From positions 1 through 28,731 of the IMG/VR virus record IMGVR_UViG_3300006802_000394: a stretch of 28,731 nt of DNA; one strand, 5' to 3'. Source of the stretch: a virus. Position 1 is the stretch's first letter, and each line of letters starts with the position of its first letter. Positions 17,701 to 24,726 of this stretch are shown piece after piece. A program made the translations under genes and the position numbers. Under the pieces are notes generated by a model. The model searched no databases, had not been told where the DNA came from, and saw only the letters and a program-made list of their open reading frames with translations.

Positions 17701-18382
17701 TATCTTTATCAATGATTTCTGTATAACTTAAAGAGTTAATTCTAACATTAACATCAAAGGCGACAATATTTTTATCATAATAACGATAGACCTTTCTATT
17801 GATTATTGCGGCATCCTGATCCCTTGCATAAAGTTTATCGTAATCCCCTCTAAATTTATCAAAGCGCTCGTTACCGTCAACTAAAACATCAGTCGGCATA
17901 CCATCATTACTAAAATTATAATTTGGCCCCAACATTTGTTCACCAATTTGTTTAGTAATTGTCAGCTCATCATCGAAAATGGACTCAGCGCCAACTCCGG
18001 TTGCGCCCATTGGGGTGCCATTTACAAATTTAAATCGAATATTACTAAAATTATACTTATCAGAAGAATCTAAAATTGGGACATTATTATAATAAACTGA
18101 TCTTAGAACCCCTGAATTAATATTTGTTCCCGATAAAATGCCATCATTGTAAGGAATAAATTCAGCTTCAGCCCAACCAGTTCTTCCAAGGTATCCACCA
18201 TGCATTCTGTAATAGCCAGAGACTAGACCTTGCATCGGTCCTTCGCCCAACAAATCTAATACTTCGATTTTTGTCTTAGAACTTGAACGCGCATAATTCC
18301 CTGCGACATTTACTGTTACGCCTTCACTTTCTATAACTGGCTGGCGAACGTCGCCTCCCTTTCCAAATCCTTGAATAATCAT
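14783..18382 (-). CDS. J: gpJ-like central tail tip / host specificity protein
   Basis: The open frame allows a TTG at 18394, but the ATG at 18382 gives MIIQGFGKGGDVRQP, in line with the Gly/Lys-rich start of the family, so I chose it (1199 residues). The N-terminal region has KIEVLDLLGEGPMQGLV and VYYNNVPILDSS, typical of gpJ proteins. Near residues 393-440 is PAWTFYDILTNKRYGVGNYI followed by LYQISQYCNGLV. Near 566-610 is RLGKWILTTERTETETVNFQ and YRPGDVIKIFDEN, the tube-closing domain. The rest is beta-rich, fibronectin-like in feel (IFRWNLDYDTQFKLDDNIYN), and carries the receptor-binding part at the C-terminus. The lambda protein is 1132 residues, so the size fits. It lies directly after the gpI-like gene. 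No good ribosome site is seen, so coupling to the upstream gene is likely. Confidence 0.9.
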   Translation of the reverse strand: MIIQGFGKGGDVRQPVIESEGVTVNVAGNYARSSSKTKIEVLDLLGEGPMQGLVSGYYRMHGGYLGRTGWAEAEFIPYNDGILSGTNINSGVLRSVYYNNVPILDSSDKYNFSNIRFKFVNGTPMGATGVGAESIFDDELTITKQIGEQMLGPNYNFSNDGMPTDVLVDGNERFDKFRGDYDKLYARDQDAAIINRKVYRYYDKNIVAFDVNVRINSLSYTEIIDKDKYGDNLSYYIDYVIKVRPIFKNEDKSSLFSYETVKDVSLKGKVTTSPFLQSDRIEVDDFSEQSDFLAWELEIIRKTADAIHPAVTCNATVDSITQIYNQTFRYPNSAMASNLYDAEFFSEVPETSYDVEMLKVKVPDNFDPITRSYDGDWDGTFSTEKKWTSDPAWTFYDILTNKRYGVGNYIDEDLVDKWSLYQISQYCNGLVRDGYAPSESPYSGLEPRFETNVYLAQQDDAYQVINDLASVFRGMTYYIGGSIDVSQDAPKDPRFILTNANVVDGNFVYSSSSKKSRHTVALVRYNDKLNNYNPAVEYIEDPEGIRKYGLVQRDVTAIGCASRGQAFRLGKWILTTERTETETVNFQMGMEAQYYRPGDVIKIFDENKTKKRYSGRTLKTEIYDYPNASGAVITLDRKIPLHNYETYKFSLATPTYSYESSLVNKSSDFNSTNISGLKRGAIQEIYFTGGPTTISHNNGLTTMYFTGDSYTGAGMNQFNTGEYSVTNNLIFAIEQSGNIADNCEFELYKVIRVEEQDSSLYNIFAMQHNSGKFDIIETGLSFESSISAKNIGAPTINTIFYDEGECKLSFVIKKGENNRHIVMYARRDGEVFSTTVLPDSSLQTSLTAIDSNDETVIIDYNLFGDNVDYDFAFWGTDGASFSNNGATYSSLSNGQTYSAIGCASSVCNFKVYSLRGKCQAGNASATDSTYIYEGTNPIFRWNLDYDTQFKLDDNIYNNYETRLTYYEPDVVTVANGKLEENGAEIYRRANYGIAFDGEIVFTMGENVLGHNNRSEYPKIGPFRSYDLVVDVIDKNSKKSSRDCNDEGFDVLSVKNPPPEVVTDINEYINDYTYTYPRGIVTFDFSSVDFEANKDYRGYIFYYKNQEFTQSDIETDLTINYHIKYFNNQYEKNTLQSVSFRNAGANLYGGIVLLDSFDQEAEKQVEAIAGTAYIDKGSYYRSIIPTSERLTTIQQLTRTN

Positions 18383-18398
18383 AATATCAACCAATTAA

Positions 18399-19058
18399 TT
18401 AATAACAGTCAACAACATCTCCATTGTCAGTCTTATAGGAAACTTTAAAACTCGCAGCAACTCGATGAGAGCCAATTCTCAATTTCCCATAACCCACTTG
18501 AACTGGACGACCCTCACCTATTACATTAGCTGGGCCACTAAATAAATATGATTCAGACTGAGATTCCAACTCAGGGGTTGAAGGTGGTTTTGAAAGCAAA
18601 TTTGATATTCCAGCGGCAAACATTCCTAAACCAGCTACAAACATTGCTGGACCCCAAGGTCCGAGGGCAGCAGACGCAACAATCGCTACAACCATCAGGA
18701 CCGCTCCAACGACTGTTAATAAAGCATCAAATGCTTTCCCACTGCCTTCAATAACTGGCACAATATCTAATGTTTTAATTTTTCTTTTTATTGTCAAAGA
18801 GGAGTTTTTAACTTTTGACAGGTCGTCTTCTAATCCTTCATTGTTTTTGTAAATTTTATTATTAATGATAATTTTATAGCGCGCCTGTATTTTATTCTTT
18901 TGATAAAGAATGTTCGTTAGGCCATTTTTGGTTAAAGCGTCAATCGCTCGGACTGCCTCGCCAACAGATTTTACCGACAAATTCCACTCTTTTTTTAATT
19001 TCTTGCTGAGAAATCCATGAAGTCTAATTTTTGTTAATTCTTTTTTCTCTTTTTTCAT
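18399..19058 (-). CDS. I: gpI-like tail assembly protein
   Basis: A 219-residue protein, close to lambda gpI (223). The N-terminal part (about 10-95) is a ubiquitin-like fold: IRLHGFLSKKLKKEWNLSVK, then VGEAVRAIDAL and an alternating region. The middle (about 110-160) is the family's hydrophobic Gly/Ala stretch (LLTVVGAVLMVVAIVASAAL, then GPWGPAMFVAGLGMFAAGI). The end has SYLFSGPANVIGEGRPVQVG and YGKLRIGSHRVAASF, a near-diagnostic gpI signature. It helps gpJ assembly and is not thought to stay in the virion in lambda. Its ATG overlaps the TGA of the gpK-like gene (ATGA), a common K-I coupling in this family. Confidence 0.9.
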   Translation of the reverse strand: MKKEKKELTKIRLHGFLSKKLKKEWNLSVKSVGEAVRAIDALTKNGLTNILYQKNKIQARYKIIINNKIYKNNEGLEDDLSKVKNSSLTIKRKIKTLDIVPVIEGSGKAFDALLTVVGAVLMVVAIVASAALGPWGPAMFVAGLGMFAAGISNLLSKPPSTPELESQSESYLFSGPANVIGEGRPVQVGYGKLRIGSHRVAASFKVSYKTDNGDVVDCY

Positions 19059-19807
19059 TTTTTTAACCTCAATATTGAGTATGCTTTTTGTTTTATTTTG
19101 CCGGAATCAACTAAGTGCTTTAAAGATTGAACTTTTGAAACAGAAAACGAAGACTGTCCAAGAAATTCTCCTTTCCCAATATAAACCATTGCATGACAAG
19201 CTGGTATAATACCCTTTTCTTTAAAAAGTAAAACATCATTAACTTTTAAATCATTCACTTCATAAAAATCAAGGGAGATGAAGTAATCTTTCATTATATC
19301 CTTAAACTCCTCTTTATTATAGGGACTGCTTGGCATATCTGTATAAGAAAGCAATCTCAAATCAAAAAACTTTTTATCTTTTAGGGTGATATTTAAATTT
19401 TGTGTGTAATAATCCTTTACCAATTCAATACAATCCAATGTGCCTAAAATAAATGGGCGGCCCAAAAGAGGGATTGGCTTATCACTAGGAGAGTAAAAAC
19501 AGAAAGATTTATCTAATAAAGAGAATATTAGCCCCGATTTTTTTATTTTTTTGGCAATTAATTCATCTTCTCTAGATGGAACTGAAGTTGAAAATGGATG
19601 GGTATGATAGGTGCAATAAATATTATCTTTAATTGGCTCAAGTTGTTTTGGATCTATTAAAAAATGCACACCCCTTTTATTTGATATGTTCCTACATGGA
19701 AATACTGTCCCGTCATTGAGAATCACGCCACAAATCTCCTCATAAGGATTTAAAAAAGCCAGTCCTTTAATGATTTCTTTTTGTTTGGTGAGGGTTTCGT
19801 CAATCAT
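19055..19807 (-). CDS. K: gpK-like tail tip hydrolase: JAMM + NlpC/P60
   Basis: A 250-residue protein from the ATG at 19807. A TTG at 19828 could add seven residues and has AAGGA very close, but the ATG gives the N-terminus expected of the family. Residues 1-115 are a JAB/MPN domain with the full JAMM set: Glu24 (EEICG), His68-Thr-His70-Pro, Ser78 and Asp81 (HTHPFSTSVPSRED), the zinc site of an isopeptidase-like fold. Residues about 118-235 are an NlpC/P60 peptidase with Cys126 (LGTLDCIELVKDYY) and His205 (ACHAMVYIGKG), the likely nucleophile and base for peptidoglycan stem-peptide cleavage. Such proteins assist tip assembly and entry. It lies between a stand-alone JAMM gene and gpI, and overlaps gpI by four bases. 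Confidence 0.88.
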   Translation of the reverse strand: MIDETLTKQKEIIKGLAFLNPYEEICGVILNDGTVFPCRNISNKRGVHFLIDPKQLEPIKDNIYCTYHTHPFSTSVPSREDELIAKKIKKSGLIFSLLDKSFCFYSPSDKPIPLLGRPFILGTLDCIELVKDYYTQNLNITLKDKKFFDLRLLSYTDMPSSPYNKEEFKDIMKDYFISLDFYEVNDLKVNDVLLFKEKGIIPACHAMVYIGKGEFLGQSSFSVSKVQSLKHLVDSGKIKQKAYSILRLKK

Positions 19808-19817
19808 AATGTTTTTT

Positions 19818-20183
19818 CTAAAGGCCAATCTTCCTTTTTATATCTTCTGATATTACTTTACAAGGGTCTACAATAAAAATTTGATCTTTTGACATAATGT
19901 AAACAATATTAAAATAACCAGTAAGTTCAGAATAGTAATGATCGAATTCAGATGGTTTATCTAAACAATTTTCAGTATGAGAGTGGTAGATTCCAATTAC
20001 TTTGCCGAGATTTTCTGCCAAAATAAAGTCGTTGGCTGAAATTTCAAAATCTGTTTCTGGGGTTTGATGAACGTTAGCGCAGGGGAAATAAAGAAGGCTA
20101 TCGCCTTCACTTCTCATTATAAAAAGCCCACATGATTCAACTTTGGGTGCTTTTAAACAAATTTGCTTGATTTTTTCAATCAT
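19818..20183 (-). CDS. stand-alone JAMM/MPN-domain tail tip protein
   Basis: A 121-residue protein from the ATG at 20183 (a TTG one codon earlier is in frame, less likely). It is one JAB/MPN domain: Glu16 in VESCGLFI, then GIYHSHT with His67 and His69, Ser78 and Asp81 in KPSEFD. The gap between the second His and the Ser is eight residues, where seven is usual, so the zinc site may be slightly altered. It resembles the N-terminal half of gpK and stands directly before it, so the operon has two JAMM proteins in a row. It could be a gpK duplicate, or a part of a split gpK. It has its own TGTAAAA leader with AAGGTATAAGG and a spacer of nine bases to the ATG, which suggests strong separate expression. 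Confidence 0.85.
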   Translation of the reverse strand: MIEKIKQICLKAPKVESCGLFIMRSEGDSLLYFPCANVHQTPETDFEISANDFILAENLGKVIGIYHSHTENCLDKPSEFDHYYSELTGYFNIVYIMSKDQIFIVDPCKVISEDIKRKIGL

Positions 20184-20223
20184 CAATTTTTTCCTTATAC
20201 CTTTTTTATTACTATATTTTACA
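20184..20223 (-). promoter_or_regulatory. TGTAAAA leader inside the minus-strand tip operon
   Basis: On the minus strand TGTAAAATATAGTAATA starts one base after the gpL stop codon and is followed by AAAGGTATAAGG and the ATG at 20183. The AGGTATAAGG part is identical to the leader at 24688 on the other strand. An internal promoter and strong ribosome site for the JAMM, K, I and J genes is likely. Confidence 0.45.
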
Positions 20224-21312
20224 CTACCTCTGTCCTAGCTTTTCTGTCCCAGCAAAGCCTCCAAATGGATTTTCTGTTGCGCCATAATGCAGTTGGCACG
20301 CTTTAATATCTTTCGTGCATTGATCGGCTTCCCAAAAGAAGTTGTTTGGCGGTGGTGTATTTTTGGGGACCGCTTTTTTTGCAACAAAATAATAGTTGAT
20401 TCCACCTTTTGTTATATAAATAAATTGTGCCTGTAAATACTCTTCGTCAGAATCGTATTCCCCCTTATCATAATCGAGTAATTCAACATCACTTAAATTA
20501 AAATAATTAATTCCATAAAGTTCTTCAAATTTTGTCCCTGCTTCATTTGTTACCGGAGGGGCATATCCATTTCTTCCTAGATATTTCTCAATAACACCAT
20601 CATGAAGTTCTGAAAGTCTACTCGGTCCAGAAACCCTAGAATTTGAAAATTCGTAACAACACCCTGTCCCTCTGTAATTAAAAGAGCATCTATTTGCGAA
20701 TATAAGTCTGGATGGCAATTTTATATTTTTTAGGTCAAAAATAGAATTCAATTCATATTTTAGGACAAGTTTACTCTCCTCAACCTTTCTATCTACATAA
20801 TAGATTTGTGGGGTAAATTCATTGTTCGGAGACTCTTCATAATCATCAGGCTTTTTCCTTCCCGCAAAATTAATTTCATCAATAAACTTTAAAAAAGTTC
20901 TTTTTATTGTAACTTTGGCCCCGACAAGGTCTCTCAGGCTGGCAATTTGGCATTTTAACAAAGATAAGGCGGCGCTCCCTTCCTCGATTGTGCTTAATGT
21001 TAAAGTTGGAGTTGGGAGAGTTCCAGAGCCAGTTATCTCCAACCCTTCTATCATTATAGGAAGGGCGTAATATGTATTGCCTTGAAAAACAATATTGCTG
21101 TTAATTAGATTGATATTGTTGTGAAATCTAAAAATTTTAATTTGCTCCTCTTGTAGGTTATTGCCAGTTAAAGATGCTAGTTTGCCATCTTCGAAAAGAA
21201 TATCAGTAAGATCAATTTCTATAAATGTTAATATTGGAGATGGCTGTAGTTTTGCGGACTCAGCCTGAACCTGCTTAACGGATGTTTGTGCTTGCGTTCT
21301 TGTTAAAGTCAT
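20224..21312 (-). CDS. L: gpL-like minor tail protein with Cys cluster
   Basis: A 362-residue protein; lambda gpL has 232. Residues 1-205 resemble the family's N-terminal domains, with ILTFIEIDLTDILFEDGKL and a KCQIASLRDLVGAKVTIKRT stretch. The Cys residues that hold a 4Fe-4S cluster in lambda gpL are visible as Cys209, Cys218 and/or Cys219 (RCSFNYRGTGCCYE), Cys332 and Cys339 (CTKDIKACQLHYG), followed by the family ending FGGFAGTEKL. About 110 residues (220-330) are inserted between the Cys pairs. They end in YYFVAKKAVPK...FFWEAD, like a small carbohydrate-binding-type module. It acts as part of the tip ring next to gpM. It starts five bases after the gpM-like gene. Confidence 0.85.
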   Translation of the reverse strand: MTLTRTQAQTSVKQVQAESAKLQPSPILTFIEIDLTDILFEDGKLASLTGNNLQEEQIKIFRFHNNINLINSNIVFQGNTYYALPIMIEGLEITGSGTLPTPTLTLSTIEEGSAALSLLKCQIASLRDLVGAKVTIKRTFLKFIDEINFAGRKKPDDYEESPNNEFTPQIYYVDRKVEESKLVLKYELNSIFDLKNIKLPSRLIFANRCSFNYRGTGCCYEFSNSRVSGPSRLSELHDGVIEKYLGRNGYAPPVTNEAGTKFEELYGINYFNLSDVELLDYDKGEYDSDEEYLQAQFIYITKGGINYYFVAKKAVPKNTPPPNNFFWEADQCTKDIKACQLHYGATENPFGGFAGTEKLGQR

Positions 21313-21316
21313 TTTA

Positions 21317-21883
21317 TTATTGTAATATTAATTCATAGGGTTCCGGTTTAACTTGATTGAATGTAGCTGTAATGTCAAAGTGTTCTCTTTTTAATGATGT
21401 TACTTCCCATTCTTCGCAGGTATACATTTTTTTGGCCTTGAAAGGTTTCGGCGGCTCAAAAATAAACGCTTCAACCCCACTCCTTTCATGAAGAAAGTGA
21501 ATAATTGCATTTGTTTCAAGCAAATCTCTCGTCATAAATTTGAATTGGTAGCTATTTAAATTGGTGTTGATTCCGTCTTGGGATCGATGCTCGATGCTGA
21601 GACCAAATCTTGCAATTTTTAATCTGGGCGACTGAATTAAAGTTGAGCCATAAGACGCTTCCCAAATAAAATACTTTTTGGTTACATTGTTTAAGGTTGT
21701 TTCTCCTTTTGACCATTTCGTAGTATCGTATGATGATGATGTTATGTCACTACTTTCTCGATTGTGGTCTTTAAGGGCATAATAATAAATGAATGAGTTT
21801 TTAGGATATTCTACAATTTCATTTTTTTTGAATGAACTTTTAGATCCCCAATATTCTATGTCGTAAATTGATGGTTGACTCAT
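21317..21883 (-). CDS. M: gpM-like minor tail protein (tip operon copy)
   Basis: A 188-residue protein. The N-terminal 75 residues (DIEYWGSKSSFKKNEIVEYP, then FIYYYALKDHN and TTKW) resemble a small carbohydrate-binding-type domain with spaced aromatics. Residues about 80-188 are the gpM core: ARFGLSIEHRSQDGINTN, then ETNAIIHFLHERSGVEAFIF, then CEEWEVTSLKREHFDITATF and a closing NQV. Lambda gpM has 109 residues, so the N-terminal domain is extra. It forms the ring between tube and tip. A clear paralogue is encoded on the other strand at 24727-25308. It lies five bases before the gpL-like gene and ten after the tube-like gene, in operon spacing. Confidence 0.85.
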   Translation of the reverse strand: MSQPSIYDIEYWGSKSSFKKNEIVEYPKNSFIYYYALKDHNRESSDITSSSYDTTKWSKGETTLNNVTKKYFIWEASYGSTLIQSPRLKIARFGLSIEHRSQDGINTNLNSYQFKFMTRDLLETNAIIHFLHERSGVEAFIFEPPKPFKAKKMYTCEEWEVTSLKREHFDITATFNQVKPEPYELILQ

Positions 21884-21893
21884 AGTTTTTTAA

Positions 21894-23522
21894 TTAACTT
21901 CCTGCTGAAAATTCAAAATGATATACGCAATCTTCGTATTGGTTACTTTCTTGAGATAAAATTTTAACACTTCCATTATTACTACAAAGTTCTAAATAAC
22001 TAAGTTTGACTTTTCCTATACATTTACACGTTGGTATATTGTAATAAATAGACGTTTCTTCTGAAATTGTAATAGAATCTTGGTCGTAAGATTGCAATAA
22101 AACTCCATCTGTATTAAAAAGCGATATAACTATCTGATTATATGCCGTGCTTGTGCAAAAATTTCCGTATTTAACTATTATGGTTACTATAGATGGATAG
22201 CTGCCATCATCACATAAAAGCGGTTGAGACTTGCTCGGGGTTGGGCTCGGCGTCGGAGTTTGACTAGATGTTGGCGTAACGCTAGGAGTGTTACTCGGGG
22301 TTGGAGTGTTGCTTGGGGTTGGGGTCACGCTGGAGCCTGGGCTACTCGTAGGGGTCGGTGTCTGCGTCGGGGTATTAGATGGTGTATTACTAGGAGTATT
22401 TGATGGGGTATTACTTGGAGTTGGTGTATTCGACGCTGAATTTGACGGCGACGCAGAATTTGATGGTGTCGGAGTGCAAATCCCTCTCCCACAATACAAA
22501 TCACTTAAACATTCAAAGCAATACTCTTCATCTTCTCCAATATTATCATAAATATCATTCAATCCGGTATTTAAAATATTTGCCACCCCCGATGTATTAA
22601 TATTACCAGCATTGTAATGAGAATAATTCGGCATAGCTGGTTTTGCCAGTAAATTTGAATCTAATTTTTTCAAAAATGTTCTGTAATTAACAGAAGCAAT
22701 GATGTTCCCCTCTGTCGTTGCTGAATAACTTTCTGCGGTCAACCTCATTCCAGAAAAAGCGTAACTAATTAATGTGTCATGGGTTTGATATTGTTTTAGA
22801 TTAAGTGTTAAATTTTCAATTTTCTCCTTATAGGGGGTTTGGCGCATTCTTGAAAAGTCGTAATTGTCAATTTCGACATCCAGTCCTAAATTTATTTCCA
22901 ATGGATAGTTAATTTCTGTATATTTAGGTATCCTGCTACCAAGGATATAAAAGCTATTTCTATTGATATTATAATTTAATTCAATAGATTGCACTCGATT
23001 TGTATTGAAATCATCAAGAGAAATTTCTATAGACCCAGGGTCAATAATTTTGTAATTTCCTGTATTATACAAATTTTTGGAATTGTTTGTTAATTCGTTT
23101 AGAATTTGTTCGTCCCCACTTCCAATTGGGCCAAAATCACCCAAAACAGAAAAAGTTGCATTAATTTCAATTGGATTATCGATTGAGGCTCTCATTCCAT
23201 AATTTGTCAAATAACCACTTTGAAAAGTCAATGTTTCTTCAGCGCTTCCGTTTTTTGGCATTATATAACCATTAACACCCTGCTCCCCCGAATATTGCAA
23301 TAACACATCAGGACCAACCGCTATAGTTGAAATATTAACGGTCCCAATTTGTGGGCCGATTGGATGCTCAACAATTTCCTGTTGCTGCATCCCCAAAAAC
23401 TTTATATTTTCCTTATTAGAAGTCCATGAGGTTGAAATAGATTGAACTCCACTCAACAGATTTTCACCCAAAAATACAAATGCGTCCCTTTTATCTTGCC
23501 TTCCGAAAGTATTTGTTATCAT
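21894..23522 (-). CDS. tail-tube-like protein with Thr/Pro/Ser linker and Cys-rich C-terminal domain
   Basis: A 542-residue protein in three parts. Residues about 22-285 repeat the two-domain layout of the probable tube protein at 3365: [20 protein letters not shown], a strand ending [15 protein letters not shown], then [20 protein letters not shown] and, at 259-283, [15 protein letters not shown]...VNYRT. Residues 350-434 are a low-complexity linker of TPTPSN-type units, framed by Cys-containing segments ([16 protein letters not shown] before). Residues about 435-542 form a beta domain with six Cys ([27 protein letters not shown]). The first part probably sits in the tube or tip ring; the last hangs outside as a decoration or binding domain. 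First structural gene of the minus operon. No Shine-Dalgarno sequence is seen; coupling with the endonuclease gene five bases upstream is possible. Confidence 0.75.
   Translation of the reverse strand: MITNTFGRQDKRDAFVFLGENLLSGVQSISTSWTSNKENIKFLGMQQQEIVEHPIGPQIGTVNISTIAVGPDVLLQYSGEQGVNGYIMPKNGSAEETLTFQSGYLTNYGMRASIDNPIEINATFSVLGDFGPIGSGDEQILNELTNNSKNLYNTGNYKIIDPGSIEISLDDFNTNRVQSIELNYNINRNSFYILGSRIPKYTEINYPLEINLGLDVEIDNYDFSRMRQTPYKEKIENLTLNLKQYQTHDTLISYAFSGMRLTAESYSATTEGNIIASVNYRTFLKKLDSNLLAKPAMPNYSHYNAGNINTSGVANILNTGLNDIYDNIGEDEEYCFECLSDLYCGRGICTPTPSNSASPSNSASNTPTPSNTPSNTPSNTPSNTPTQTPTPTSSPGSSVTPTPSNTPTPSNTPSVTPTSSQTPTPSPTPSKSQPLLCDDGSYPSIVTIIVKYGNFCTSTAYNQIVISLFNTDGVLLQSYDQDSITISEETSIYYNIPTCKCIGKVKLSYLELCSNNGSVKILSQESNQYEDCVYHFEFSAGS
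22221..22475 (-). repeat. coding TPTPSN repeat tract
   Basis: About 85 codons repeat short units such as [13 protein letters not shown] and TPTSS. At DNA level the 9-15 base units (on the plus strand variants of GGAGTATTAC, GGTGTATT and CTCGGGGTTGG) are similar but not identical. The tract encodes an extended, flexible, exposed linker. Copy number could change by slippage or unequal recombination. Confidence 0.85.
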
Positions 23523-23526
23523 AATT

Positions 23527-24615
23527 TTATTTTAAAACATTATTCAAAATGTTTATTATATTCTTTTTGTCAAAATAAGGGATTCTTAATAATTTTATGT
23601 TATTATTTTTACACCAATCATTTTTAATGTTATCTTTTGTTTTTATATCTTTTAATTTATCTTTGCCTCCGAAATACTTTACAGGTTCAAAATGTTGTTT
23701 TCCGTCATATTCTATTAGGAGATTATAGTTTGGAAGATAAAAATCAAATTTTAATCTACGTTTAGTTTCTATATTTATACAGGTTTTGAAGGTTTTTTGC
23801 TCCTTGAAATTTATATTATTTTTTTCCAAATAATTTCTTATCATATTTTCACCAGTAGAGCTGGCGCATTTTAAACACCCACTCCCTGCTAAATGACAAG
23901 TTGGAGTTTGCTCAAATATTCCGTGCTTTTTGCAAATTATCTGAACTTTTACATTACATCTTTTATACTCAACCGGTGAATAGTCGTATTTATCATCGTG
24001 AATTTTTTTGGCATCTTTAATAAAACGCTCTTTTGTTGAAAATTTTCCAGAACAAAACCGACACCTAACTCCCTTTATATGATTACTTGGAGTCATAAAA
24101 AACTCACCGTGATCCGGACAAAGTATCTTAATTTTTGTTGAGTAATTTACATAATCAACCAAAGAGTAGTCATACTTATCCCCATGAACTTTTTTGGCTC
24201 TTTTTATAAATTTGTCATTATCTAAATACTTCTTATTACAGATTTTACATCCCTGTCCTTGAAGGTGTTTAAATGCCTTCTGGCGGAATGCGCCATGCTC
24301 TGGACATAGTATCGTTACGTAATCATGGCATTTTTTGTATACAGTTAATTCATAATTGTATTTATTTTTGTGAATTTCATTAGATCTATTGATAAAATCA
24401 TCGTTTGCAATAGTTCTTTTTTTAAAAGAGCATTTTTTACATCCATTCCCCCTGATGTGTGCCATCGCATTTTGAAAAAACTCTCCGTGAATTTTACATA
24501 CAATTTTCACGTTTGACCTCATATTAACATACTGACTATCTGAATAATCGTATATATTGCCATGTTTCTTTACAGATCTCTCTACAAATTCTTCTTTTGT
24601 TATCTTTTCTGACAT
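23527..24615 (-). CDS. zinc-ribbon-repeat endonuclease with PD-(D/E)XK-like C-terminus
   Basis: A 362-residue protein. Residues about 1-245 are four repeats of about 60 residues, each with [20 protein letters not shown], a C-x(2)-HG pair and a C-x(2)-C ribbon. They are of the same type as those of the 643-residue protein at 1379. Residues about 250-362 look like a restriction-type nuclease: [14 protein letters not shown] (Glu), [15 protein letters not shown] (Asp), [11 protein letters not shown] (Glu...Gln) and a C-terminal [14 protein letters not shown]. The nuclease part differs from the EDxHD type of the other gene, so similar DNA-binding arrays carry two catalytic ends. It stands upstream of the tip operon, at the divergent control region. 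AAAAGG-AAAAAGGA precedes the ATG. Probably a mobile intergenic endonuclease; a repair or exclusion role cannot be excluded. Confidence 0.8.
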   Translation of the reverse strand: MSEKITKEEFVERSVKKHGNIYDYSDSQYVNMRSNVKIVCKIHGEFFQNAMAHIRGNGCKKCSFKKRTIANDDFINRSNEIHKNKYNYELTVYKKCHDYVTILCPEHGAFRQKAFKHLQGQGCKICNKKYLDNDKFIKRAKKVHGDKYDYSLVDYVNYSTKIKILCPDHGEFFMTPSNHIKGVRCRFCSGKFSTKERFIKDAKKIHDDKYDYSPVEYKRCNVKVQIICKKHGIFEQTPTCHLAGSGCLKCASSTGENMIRNYLEKNNINFKEQKTFKTCINIETKRRLKFDFYLPNYNLLIEYDGKQHFEPVKYFGGKDKLKDIKTKDNIKNDWCKNNNIKLLRIPYFDKKNIINILNNVLK

Positions 24616-24650
24616 TCCTTTTTCCTTTTACCGTATTATTTAACCTTAAA

Positions 24651-24680
24651 GCCTATATTATTATTTACATTATTATAGGC
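24651..24680. promoter_or_regulatory. inverted repeat in the divergent control region
   Basis: GCCTATA (24651-24657) and TATAGGC (24674-24680) are exact inverted arms around 16 A/T bases. The right arm overlaps a perfect TATAAT on the minus strand (24677-24672), a candidate -10 for the minus transcript, though its -35 is poor. Position between two divergent operons suggests an operator for a dimeric regulator. A cruciform or RNA hairpin is also possible. Confidence 0.4.
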
Positions 24681-24687
24681 CCAACGG

Positions 24688-24726
24688 TGTAAAAATTAAT
24701 AACAAAGCAATAAGGTATAAGGCAAA
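24688..24726 (+). promoter_or_regulatory. TGTAAAA leader of the second tip operon
   Basis: TGTAAAAATTAATAAC is followed by CAATAAGGTATAAGGCAAA and the ATG at 24727. It matches the minus-strand leader at 20223 and the tape measure leader at 8838. TTTACA at 24664-24669 could be a -35, 18 bases upstream. A candidate phage late promoter with strong ribosome site. Confidence 0.45.

Noticed and set aside
22288-22551. Plus-strand open frame rich in Gly/Val/Leu
   Set aside because: It is the antisense reading of the TPTPSN repeat tract; the repeat keeps that frame open. The minus-strand gene has full operon context.
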